Source: an uncultured Pelagibacteraceae bacterium (GTDB taxonomy: Bacteria > Pseudomonadota > Alphaproteobacteria > Pelagibacterales > Pelagibacteraceae). Taken from it: a DNA stretch of 64,000 nt. The DNA is taken from NCBI GenBank assembly GCA_902542855.1, contig CACBWE010000003.1, forward strand, positions 1-64,000. The letters run 5' to 3'. A model generated the notes under the pieces. That model was given only the letters and a program-made list of their open reading frames with translations, had not been told where the DNA came from and searched no databases. A program made the position numbers and the translations under genes. Numbering within the stretch: the stretch's first letter is position 1; every line of letters starts with the position of its first letter. Positions 16,032 to 23,256 of this stretch are shown piece after piece.

Positions 16032-17779
16032 TATTTCTTCTTATCGTAGTCTGTAGCTTTTATAGGTCCTTTTTTTATAAGCTCCTCATCATCAGTAGGA
16101 AGAGGAACATAAACTAATTCTTTTCTTATAACTTCTTTTGGAACCTCGACCTTTTCATAAACTATTTTTTCTCCAACGTTTTTTTCAACTATTTTTTCAA
16201 CTTCTTTTTCAACTATAACTTCCTTTTCAACAATTTTAGGTTTAGTAAGTCTCTTTACACCAGCCCATATATATTTATTTATATAAACTGGTATCCAAGC
16301 AATATTTCGAAAGAAACGACCAAATCTCTCTTTAATTGGTCTGTTTCTTATCTCATGCATTCTCTCATCTTGTAAATGAAATCCTGCTAATGCCACTAAT
16401 GAACCAATAATCGATATAATGAATGCCATACTTCCAAACCACAACCAAAAAGCTTTATCAACATCTTTTTGAGAAAGATCAGACTCATCTATTTCATTAT
16501 CAAGACTATCGGTAAATTTATTTTTAAGTTGATTGCTTTTTGCAATTTTGTTTTCAAGTTTAATTTTTAGTATTTCGTTTTCTGGATTTTCTATAACTAA
16601 TGTGTTTAACTCATCAATTTCCTTTGTAATCTCTTCAATTTGCTTTTCTAAATTTCCTCCAGATATAAACTCACCTACAACTTTAATTTTAATTGCTATT
16701 CTATATATTTGATTTTCCCTAGCCTTTTCTTTTAACTCCTTTTTTTGCTTTACAAGTAAGTCATTTAAATCATCGTAGGTTGTTTTTTGATCGTTCGAAT
16801 TTTGTATTACATCTGCTTTTTTCTTTAAAAGTGGTTCTAACTGATTTTCTTCAATATTTCTTATTTCATCATTAATTTGAGCTATTCTTAAATTTGCTTT
16901 TTTATTAATTCGCTCAATTTCCTTGGTATTTTTTCCACCACTAACAGCAGAAGCTTGAGCTAAATCATTCTCATATTTTTGAATTAATTTTTCTTTTTTA
17001 TCAATATCATTACTAATTTTATCCTTGTCTTCTCTTAATTTTTTTCTTTTACCACCAAAAACATCTCCCTTAACATTAAATTTGTCGATTTGTTCTTGAA
17101 TTCTATCTCGCTCTTCAATTAAACCTTCTAATTTATCATTTTCTCGTGCTATAGTTTTATTTAATCTTTCAATATTTGGATCTGCTATATCTACCTGACT
17201 ATTAAGTAAAGTAATGTCATCAATTCTTTGTTGTTCTATCTCAGATTTTTCTTGATTTTTAATTTTTATATCATTTCGTATATTTTCTATATCTAAATTT
17301 AATTTAGTTAAATCAGATTTCAAATTTATATTTTTTATTTTCTCTTTTGTGTCTTCAATTAATTTTCTTTGATCTTCAACTATTTGAGATCTTTGATTAT
17401 AAGCAAGCTCAAATCCTTGAAGTATTGTTTCAAATGTAATGAAAGTTACAGCAACCAAAGCTAGTAAAAAAACTATTTTCCATACCAATCTACCTGCGTA
17501 ATAAAAAACTGATGCTAATGGTATTTTTGTTAATTCAATTAAGGTAACAACAAGAAATGATAAGCCAACAATTATACTATTAATATCTAGATCATTAGCA
17601 GCTTCTGCTAATTTTAAATCACTTTGACCTTTGCTTAAAAAGAATAACATTGCAATCATAAAACTTACTGATGCAACCATTATTTCAATTGCCCATGCCA
17701 TAATTATTAATTTTTTACCCCACGGTGCTGTTTTAGCTTTTGGAAAAAATCTGAAATGTATATTATCTAAATTTACCAT
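16031..17779 (-). CDS. four-span membrane protein with large coiled-coil insertion
   Basis: This 582-aa protein is unrecognised by name. Spans are near residues 27-48, 68-90 and 99-120. A long Glu/Lys/Ile/Asn-rich coiled coil follows (about 128-430), then a fourth span (443-466). The cytosolic-looking tail contains alternating EKEV/EKIV repeats (about 515-550). The membrane parts match the neighbouring 152-aa protein: LTKIPLAS with LCKIPVAT, FETILQGFEL with FETYLQTFEL, and IIGSLVALAG with IVGSIFALAG. The whole coiled coil is therefore an insertion between spans 3 and 4 of a shared core. It abuts the upstream gene with no gap. Confidence 0.8.
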   Translation of the reverse strand: MVNLDNIHFRFFPKAKTAPWGKKLIIMAWAIEIMVASVSFMIAMLFFLSKGQSDLKLAEAANDLDINSIIVGLSFLVVTLIELTKIPLASVFYYAGRLVWKIVFLLALVAVTFITFETILQGFELAYNQRSQIVEDQRKLIEDTKEKIKNINLKSDLTKLNLDIENIRNDIKIKNQEKSEIEQQRIDDITLLNSQVDIADPNIERLNKTIARENDKLEGLIEERDRIQEQIDKFNVKGDVFGGKRKKLREDKDKISNDIDKKEKLIQKYENDLAQASAVSGGKNTKEIERINKKANLRIAQINDEIRNIEENQLEPLLKKKADVIQNSNDQKTTYDDLNDLLVKQKKELKEKARENQIYRIAIKIKVVGEFISGGNLEKQIEEITKEIDELNTLVIENPENEILKIKLENKIAKSNQLKNKFTDSLDNEIDESDLSQKDVDKAFWLWFGSMAFIISIIGSLVALAGFHLQDERMHEIRNRPIKERFGRFFRNIAWIPVYINKYIWAGVKRLTKPKIVEKEVIVEKEVEKIVEKNVGEKIVYEKVEVPKEVIRKELVYVPLPTDDEELIKKGPIKATDYDKKK

Positions 17780-18238
17780 TTAAAATTCCTTGTAATATTG
17801 CATTATTTTTTTATCTTCATCCTTTTTTCTTATATATAAACCTGCAAGTGCAAAAATACTTCCAACTATAGAGAGCACAAAACTTAAAAAGAAAAATATT
17901 AAATTGTAATTTTGGTTATATTCATCAATAAAATTATAATTAACAATATAAAGCTCAAAAGTTTGAAGATATGTTTCGAATGAAACAAAAACTAATAACA
18001 ATAAAGTAAATAAAAATAATAATTTATAAAAAAACTTTTGTGCAAATATTACTGCTGTTGCAACGGGTATTTTACACAAATTCACAAGTAAAATTATGAT
18101 ATACATTGCTATTATTAATATTTTATCTGCATTATCAAGATTTTTAAATATAAAGTAATGACTAAAGAGTATTAGAGTAGCAGCTAATATTAATTCAGTA
18201 CTCAAGCTTAATTTTATTAAAAAATTATCTATTTTCAT
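17780..18238 (-). CDS. four-span membrane protein, short paralogue of the 582-aa protein
   Basis: A 152-aa integral membrane protein with spans near residues 10-30, 38-58, 70-92 and 112-134. It looks like the membrane core of its downstream neighbour without the 300-residue coiled coil; the corresponding stretch is only about 15 residues (ELYIVNYNFIDEYNQNY). Its start overlaps the TerB-like gene by 14 bases and its stop abuts the 582-aa gene. The two membrane paralogues probably co-assemble; no function can be assigned from the sequence. Confidence 0.78.
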   Translation of the reverse strand: MKIDNFLIKLSLSTELILAATLILFSHYFIFKNLDNADKILIIAMYIIILLVNLCKIPVATAVIFAQKFFYKLLFLFTLLLLVFVSFETYLQTFELYIVNYNFIDEYNQNYNLIFFFLSFVLSIVGSIFALAGLYIRKKDEDKKIMQYYKEF

Positions 18239-18722
18239 TTCTATTTTTAAATTTTTGGAAAAACATAATTGTTTTTCTTTTAATACTTTGCAAAAAACTT
18301 TCCTCTATCCCAAAAATTTCTGCAACTTTTTTAATATCTCTGTCTTCTTCTTCGCTATAAACATGATCTTCGTGGGCTAATTGAAATAAGACTGCAATTA
18401 TAAACTCTAAAAAATCTTTATGTTCATCTCCAATTAATTTTTTTAATCTCAAAGCGTCATAATCAATCGGATTATCATCAGCATTAGCCTCTTCCATTAT
18501 TCTTACCAAAATCCTTTTTTGGGTGGGATCGTGTGGAATAATTTTTAATATAGCTTCTTCTTCGATTTCACTAAAATGACCATCAGCTTTACATAGTTTT
18601 GTTGCTAACGTTAAAACACCAATTATACAAATAGTTTGCTTACTTTCGTGTCTATACTTTTCCCACATACAAGTTCCTGATTTCTCTAAACTAACCATAT
18701 TTTGAATTGAATGAATACTCAT
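18225..18722 (-). CDS. TerB-like (tellurite resistance TerB family) protein
   Basis: The 165-aa cytosolic protein has the two acidic, metal-binding-type helix junctions of TerB/DjlA-N folds, KADGHFSEIEEEAI (residues 45-58) and HEDHVYSEEEDRDI (117-130), arranged with the internal pseudo-symmetry of that all-helical domain. TerB domains are known as membrane-proximal sensors or adaptors in Ter-type stress modules. Here the next genes downstream encode membrane proteins, so a cytosolic partner of that membrane assembly is a reasonable inference. No other ter genes are in the window. Confidence 0.72.
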   Translation of the reverse strand: MSIHSIQNMVSLEKSGTCMWEKYRHESKQTICIIGVLTLATKLCKADGHFSEIEEEAILKIIPHDPTQKRILVRIMEEANADDNPIDYDALRLKKLIGDEHKDFLEFIIAVLFQLAHEDHVYSEEEDRDIKKVAEIFGIEESFLQSIKRKTIMFFQKFKNRNENR

Positions 18723-18725
18723 AAA

Positions 18726-18992
18726 TTAATTATAATTATAGCCCTTCCTTAGCATGCAGTTCTGAAATACAGCCTCATATTGAGTTAATTCATTAATAAC
18801 AATATTGAATTCTTCAGGAGCACACATCAATGGATTTTTACAAATATAACCTGGATGCTTTGATCGTGCTAAAGACTTACAATACATAGTATCATGATTT
18901 AAATTTGAATTATCACCATCTCTACTAGTGTAGGTACCAGTTGCACAACCACTTAATAGAATTAAAAACATTATTGTAATTATTTTTTTCAT
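18726..18992 (-). CDS. small lipoprotein
   Basis: An 88-aa protein with a lipoprotein signal (MKKIITIMFLILLSGC, lipobox LSGC at about residue 16). The mature part has four cysteines (MYC, YIC, LMC, NC) and ends in QNCMLRKGYN, a pattern seen in many small proteobacterial lipoproteins. It is the first gene of the minus-strand operon running to copy 8 of the secreted family, four bases before the TerB-like gene. Its promoter must lie in the 159-base control region with the TTGTCC repeats. Confidence 0.8.
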   Translation of the reverse strand: MKKIITIMFLILLSGCATGTYTSRDGDNSNLNHDTMYCKSLARSKHPGYICKNPLMCAPEEFNIVINELTQYEAVFQNCMLRKGYNYN

Positions 18993-19022
18993 AATTCTAA
19001 TTTAATTTTTTTATTTTTAATT

Positions 19023-19091
19023 GCTTGTCCAAGATAAGATTATTTTTTGGACAGATTATTTGTCCAAAATATTTTTTAAAGATGGACAAGC
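19023..19091. promoter_or_regulatory. nested TTGTCC inverted repeats in a divergent control region
   Basis: Four copies of the same half-site occur in 69 bases: GCTTGTCC at 19023-19030, TTTTGGACA at 19045-19053, TGTCCAAAA at 19061-19069 and GGACAAGC at 19084-19091. The inner two form a perfect 9-bp inverted repeat with a 7-base spacer, and the outer two a perfect 8-bp inverted repeat around it. The position between two divergent operons suggests an operator for a dimeric or tetrameric regulator, although a cruciform or RNA hairpin is possible. No further conserved element was recognised in 18993-19151. Confidence 0.6.
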
Positions 19092-19151
19092 TATTTCAAT
19101 TTAATCATCTAAATAAGAGTCATGACAAACAACAACAAAAGGAGAAAAAAA

Positions 19152-19364
19152 ATGAGTAAAGTAAATACAAGAACACAGGAAAATAACTTTTCTGTATTGC
19201 AGATATTAGGAAGTTTATTTTTAATATTTGCGGTTGCAGATTTTGCATTATCATGGATGGGTGTGAACCTTACACCTTTTATGGGTTCTGCATCGAGATT
19301 CTCACCGATTATCTTTGGTGTTATTGGTTCTGTATTAATCAATATGAATAAGGAGGATGGCTAA
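19152..19364 (+). CDS. small two-span membrane protein
   Basis: A 70-aa protein starting at the ATG at 19152, which follows an unusually good Shine-Dalgarno sequence (AAGGAG at 19139-19144). The frame is open to 19122, but that start lacks a ribosome site. Two hydrophobic segments (about residues 14-35 and 49-64, the second ending in GVIGSVLINM) predict a small inner-membrane protein. A stable hairpin follows the stop codon. Function unknown. Confidence 0.75.
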   Translation: MSKVNTRTQENNFSVLQILGSLFLIFAVADFALSWMGVNLTPFMGSASRFSPIIFGVIGSVLINMNKEDG

Positions 19365-19407
19365 TCTTATGTAAGTCTCCCCTATTTATTTAGGGGAGAT
19401 AAGATTT
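19363..19407 (+). terminator. hairpin after the 70-aa membrane protein gene
   Basis: TCTCCCCTA (19376-19384) pairs perfectly with TAGGGGAGA (19391-19399) around a six-base loop. The flanks AATCTTA and TAAGATT extend the stem with a one-sided bulge. The trailing T run is short (TTTTATT), so this may be a weak terminator or an attenuator that lowers expression of the genes that follow. Confidence 0.6.
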
Positions 19408-19411
19408 TATT

Positions 19412-19789
19412 ATGAAACTAGTATTCTCTTCAATTGCAAGATTGTTTTTTTCTTATAGTAAATTTTTATCTACATTAGTATTAATGAGTACATTAGGTAC
19501 TACTGTAAATGCTTCTGAACCTAAATACACTTATTTAAAGTGTGATGACAGATATTACCGTCTTAGTGGTCATTACTTATCAAGCAATTACAACATAAGA
19601 ACAAAAAAATTTAAAAACCATTACAACGTTACAGATTACAAAACAAACTATATTAGAATTCAATATGGTTCTATTATTGATAGAAATACTGGTGAGTATA
19701 AAAATTCTAAAGGAGAAGTGATTTGCCAATTTGAAGTAATTAATTCAAAAGACCTTCCAAAGGTAAATGATGGGGGTAAATTATTTTAA
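19412..19789 (+). CDS. secreted protein of unknown function
   Basis: A 125-aa protein with an N-terminal hydrophobic signal (about residues 1-34, cleavage near VNASEP). The mature part of roughly 90 residues is rich in Tyr, Asn and Lys (KYTYLKCDDRYYRLSG) and has two cysteines, a possible disulfide. I do not recognise the family. It overlaps the next lipoprotein gene by one base (TAATG), indicating an operon. Confidence 0.72.
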   Translation: MKLVFSSIARLFFSYSKFLSTLVLMSTLGTTVNASEPKYTYLKCDDRYYRLSGHYLSSNYNIRTKKFKNHYNVTDYKTNYIRIQYGSIIDRNTGEYKNSKGEVICQFEVINSKDLPKVNDGGKLF

Positions 19790-19986
19790 TGAAAAAAATA
19801 ATTCTATTATTATTTTTATTTATTACTGGATGTGACAATATTCAAAATAACAATCCAAATGTGAAAAAATCAACTAGTAACATCTGTCATGAAAAAGGAT
19901 CACAATATTACAAACAAACAAAGAAATACATGAGTTATAGTACAATTGAAGATTGTCTTAATTCAGGTGGAAGATTACCAAGATAA
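19789..19986 (+). CDS. very small lipoprotein
   Basis: A 65-aa protein with a lipoprotein signal MKKIILLLFLFITGC, lipobox ITGC. The mature part of about 50 residues has two further cysteines (NIC and EDC) and ends in GGRLPR. It is coupled to the preceding secreted-protein gene by a one-base overlap and followed 44 bases later by the caspase-like protease gene. Function unknown. Confidence 0.7.
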   Translation: MKKIILLLFLFITGCDNIQNNNPNVKKSTSNICHEKGSQYYKQTKKYMSYSTIEDCLNSGGRLPR

Positions 19987-20030
19987 TTAAGAGGTATTTA
20001 AATTATCTAAATTTTTATGTAATATTTATT

Positions 20031-21443
20031 ATGCAATATTTAAAAAATATAATTATTGCCCTAATCATTTTATTGGGTTTAATCACTTTTGCCCAATCAG
20101 AAACTTCTTGGATAAAAAAGAAAGATAAATCCGAAACAGTCAAAAAAGTTGAAGAAAAATCTAATTCAACCTGGATAAAGAAAAAAATTAAGGAAGATAA
20201 AAAAGAATATAAAAAAGAAGAAAAGGAAATTACTAAAGAGGTAAAATCTTGGATAACAAAAAAATCTAAAGATAAATATATTGATAGTATTGATAAGCTT
20301 CCTGAAAATGCAATTTACTTTACAGCTTCAAATGAAACAAAAAATCTTTTGGTTTATGGATATGTCCAACCAGATGTTAATTCAAAATTAATTAATGGTT
20401 ATTATGAAACAAGCAAAGGTTTTGGTTATTTTAATGACGGCAAAACTACTTGTAAAATTGGATCTACAGTAATCGATGTGTCTTCGGGAGAAGTTACAGC
20501 AAGAGTATCAGGTGAATGTACTAACGGTATAAAATTTACAGGTAAAACATCTCAAAATCAAAATACTGGAATGGGATTTGCTAAGACTAAGGATGGTAAG
20601 AATAGATTTCTTTTTGATTTTAATATTCAAAGAACAGAAATTGCTAAATTATATGATTTAAATTTAAATTTTTCTAAAAATAATTCTTTATTAGCTAGTA
20701 ATCAAAATAATGAAGATGACCAGATCGATATTAAACCCAAAGGTAAATACTATGCTCTTTTAATAGGTAATTCTAATTATATTAATTGGGCTTCTTTAAA
20801 ATCACCCAAAAATGACGTTAATGAAATACAAAAAGTTTTAAATAGTAAATATAATTTTGAAGAAATTATAACTATTATAAATGGTACTGAAAAAGATATC
20901 ATGAAAGGCTTTAAAAAATTATCTAAAATAACAACTGACTCTGATTATGTTTTAATTTATTACTCTGGACATGGTGATAACACGGGACTAAATAATTACT
21001 GGATACCTGTGGATGGTGAAAAAGAGTCTGGACTAGGGGATTGGATAAATACAGCTGAAATTGCAGATTATATCATGGATAAAATTCCAAATAGACATAT
21101 AGTTTTGATGTCAGACTCCTGTTATTTTGATGTAAAAACCAAAGGTGGTTCAATTACAAACAGAAAAACAATGTCATATGAAAAGTTATTAAAAAGACGT
21201 GCAATTATGTTAGTACAATCTGGTAGCAATGAACCAGTATTAGATACATCAGATGACGAACACTCAATGTTTGCAAAAAGCTTTATTAATTCAATAAAAA
21301 ACAATCAAAAAATTATCAGAATGTCAGAAATAATTGAAGAAATTATTTTATCTCATTCTGGTATGCAACAGCAACCACTTGGTGTTCGAATGAAAGGTTG
21401 GGGTGACACAAGTGGAGACTTTTTATTCATAGCAAAAAAATAA
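20031..21443 (+). CDS. exported caspase-like (peptidase C14 / metacaspase-type) protease
   Basis: A 470-aa protein with an N-terminal signal (about residues 1-23). A lysine-rich segment carries three repeats of the type [ST]-W-I-K-K-K (26-31, 47-52, 73-78). A beta-rich region (about 95-200) and a C-terminal caspase-fold domain follow. The domain opens with KYYALLIGNSNY (239-250), carries the catalytic His314 in YYSGHGD and the catalytic Cys364 in LMSDSCY. The dyad is intact, so activity is expected. Caspase-fold proteases cleave after basic or acidic residues depending on subfamily; the specificity is not deducible here. It is followed three bases later by a serine protease with the same WIKKK motif. 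Confidence 0.88.
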   Translation: MQYLKNIIIALIILLGLITFAQSETSWIKKKDKSETVKKVEEKSNSTWIKKKIKEDKKEYKKEEKEITKEVKSWITKKSKDKYIDSIDKLPENAIYFTASNETKNLLVYGYVQPDVNSKLINGYYETSKGFGYFNDGKTTCKIGSTVIDVSSGEVTARVSGECTNGIKFTGKTSQNQNTGMGFAKTKDGKNRFLFDFNIQRTEIAKLYDLNLNFSKNNSLLASNQNNEDDQIDIKPKGKYYALLIGNSNYINWASLKSPKNDVNEIQKVLNSKYNFEEIITIINGTEKDIMKGFKKLSKITTDSDYVLIYYSGHGDNTGLNNYWIPVDGEKESGLGDWINTAEIADYIMDKIPNRHIVLMSDSCYFDVKTKGGSITNRKTMSYEKLLKRRAIMLVQSGSNEPVLDTSDDEHSMFAKSFINSIKNNQKIIRMSEIIEEIILSHSGMQQQPLGVRMKGWGDTSGDFLFIAKK

Positions 21444-21446
21444 TTT

Positions 21447-22736
21447 ATGAAATATCGACTATATTTAGTAAGTTTAATTTATATTTTTTTTGCCTTTTCA
21501 GCTCAAGCTTTTGATATCAGAAGTATAAATAACAATAAAATAATATCCAAAGCTGCTTATGATATTAATGATACTAATTTAGTTGATATTGAAAATGCTG
21601 AAAATCTTTTTAAACATAATAAAAATACTAAAAAAGCCTTAACTGAAAAACAAAAAGACATAATCAAAAATAATAAAAACAGGAGTCAACCTAAATACAA
21701 AGGTGGTGCTGAAGAACTTTATGACCAATACATAAATAGCGTAGTTTTTATTGGAAACTTAAAAAACAATAGACTAATTGGTATGGGCTCAGGTTTTGTG
21801 ATTAAAGATAAAGGGAAACTAAAAATAATTACAAACTGGCATGTAATAGATGGCGCAGACAGCTTAAAAGTTTGGTTGAAACCTGAAGTAATGGTTGATG
21901 AAAATTATTTGATCAATGAAGTAGACTCTTACTCGGCTAAAATAATAAATACTAATGAAACAAAAGATTTGGCTATACTTAAAGTTGAAAACCTACCTTT
22001 GAAATTAAAACCTGTTAATTATGGCAAATTCAGAAGTGTCAGACCTGGGCAAACAGTTTTTGCAATGGGACATCCTGAGGGGCTCCTCTGGACCTTTTCA
22101 CCTGGTTATGTAAATCAAGTTCGACCAAACTATAAATGGAGATATAAATCATCCTCACATAAAGCAAATGTAATTCAAACTGATGCCAACATTAACCCAG
22201 GTAACTCTGGTGGTCCTTTATTTGATAAAAATAAAAAATTAATTGGCGTTAATACATTCATTGCTGAAGGAGAAGGTTTAAATTTTGCTATAGCAATTGA
22301 TGATGTTATTGAATTTATAAATGAAAAACCTAAGCCAATTAAAAAGAAAAAAAGCAAATATATTCAAAAAAAAGATAAAGGAAATACCTGGATAAAGAAG
22401 AAGGAAAAGAAAAAGTCTGAAAAAGGATCAATTGATTTATCTGATGCGAGAGAAGTTGATATGAATAAAAATGGTACTATTGATGCTTGGCTTGTAGATG
22501 AAAACGACAATGGTATTTATGAAATTGCATATGGAGATGAAAACGAGGATGGTATTATCGAAATTGTAGCTATAGATAAAAATGAAGATAATAATTTTGA
22601 AGTTATTTTAATTGATACAAATAAAAATGGTAATGCTGACGAAGCTGAAATCGATGAAGATGAAGATGGTAAAACAGATGTTATTGCCTATGATTACAAC
22701 GAAGATGGGGAATGGGATAAATTTGAAAATGTATAA
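21447..22736 (+). CDS. exported HtrA-like trypsin-type serine protease with calcium-binding-type repeats
   Basis: A 429-aa exported protein with a signal peptide ending near QAFD and a chymotrypsin-fold domain (about residues 95-290). The triad is His132 (TNWHVI), Asp174 (DLAIL) and Ser254 (PGNSGGP). No PDZ domain follows. Instead there is a basic linker with one TWIKKK motif (314-319) and seven consecutive repeats of exactly 13 residues (338-424) of the form D-x-N/D-x-[ND]-G-x-x-[DE], resembling EF-loop or thrombospondin-3 calcium sites. It shares an operon and the WIKKK motif with the caspase-like protease, which suggests the two act together in the periplasm or at the envelope. Confidence 0.88.
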   Translation: MKYRLYLVSLIYIFFAFSAQAFDIRSINNNKIISKAAYDINDTNLVDIENAENLFKHNKNTKKALTEKQKDIIKNNKNRSQPKYKGGAEELYDQYINSVVFIGNLKNNRLIGMGSGFVIKDKGKLKIITNWHVIDGADSLKVWLKPEVMVDENYLINEVDSYSAKIINTNETKDLAILKVENLPLKLKPVNYGKFRSVRPGQTVFAMGHPEGLLWTFSPGYVNQVRPNYKWRYKSSSHKANVIQTDANINPGNSGGPLFDKNKKLIGVNTFIAEGEGLNFAIAIDDVIEFINEKPKPIKKKKSKYIQKKDKGNTWIKKKEKKKSEKGSIDLSDAREVDMNKNGTIDAWLVDENDNGIYEIAYGDENEDGIIEIVAIDKNEDNNFEVILIDTNKNGNADEAEIDEDEDGKTDVIAYDYNEDGEWDKFENV

Positions 22737-23204
22737 TTACTTTTGATCGACTGTAATTTTTATTTTCATAATTTTATCTTCTAAATTTTTAATAGCTTCC
22801 ATTATTTTCTTTTTTTCCAATTTAGATATTTCAATACCTTGATCACTTTTTGGATCTTCCGCCTGTTTAACAACTTCAGTGAGTTTACCATGGAGTATGG
22901 TTGACTTAACTAACATTTCATCTATATCGTTAAGTTTGTGAGACTCTAAATTATCTGCAACATTTGCAACGATATATTCATGAGCAATTAATAATGGAGG
23001 TGCTTTACCTTTCTTTATACAGGCAACATCAAGTTTGATTGAATCATGATGATCTATGTGTCTTTCAGGATCATTAGGATTGCTACACTTTCTCAAATAA
23101 GATGCGGATTTTCCGATTGCTGCTTGAACTTCGTCTTCATTTAAAATCTTTAAAACTTGCATAATACCATTTTCAATTGATGCAGTTTTTCTTATCGTAG
23201 CCAT
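22737..23204 (-). CDS. hypothetical protein, possible CII-like helix-turn-helix regulator
   Basis: A 155-aa protein of mixed charge without signal peptide. The N-terminal segment NEDEVQAAIGKSASYLRKCSNPND resembles the helix-turn-helix region of phage CII-type regulators that select a short pair of helices before a DNA-contact helix, and the C-terminal 60 residues look like a coiled coil. The match is by eye and weak. It converges on the HtrA-like protease gene with no base between the stops, and is divergent from the ion channel gene with a 52-base gap. Confidence 0.55.
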   Translation of the reverse strand: MATIRKTASIENGIMQVLKILNEDEVQAAIGKSASYLRKCSNPNDPERHIDHHDSIKLDVACIKKGKAPPLLIAHEYIVANVADNLESHKLNDIDEMLVKSTILHGKLTEVVKQAEDPKSDQGIEISKLEKKKIMEAIKNLEDKIMKIKITVDQK

Positions 23205-23256
23205 AGAATTAATTCTTTAATTTACAACTTCATTATAACTAATTAAATTCATTTTT

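Noticed and set aside
14678-18992. Tellurite-resistance (ter) operon
   Set aside because: Only a TerB-like fold is visible; no TerC, TerD or TerZ-type proteins are present, so the name would overstate the evidence.
19122-19151. Upstream ATG for the 70-aa membrane protein
   Set aside because: It lacks a ribosome site and would place the strong AAGGAG inside the coding region.
18993-19151. CRISPR-like array from the repeated TTGTCC units
   Set aside because: The repeats are 6-9 bases, in alternating orientation, with irregular spacing, and there are no cas genes.
20031-22736. Annotating the caspase/trypsin pair as a cytosolic antiviral defence system
   Set aside because: Both proteins have export signals and no nucleotide-sensing or STAND partner is present, so the known defence architectures do not fit.
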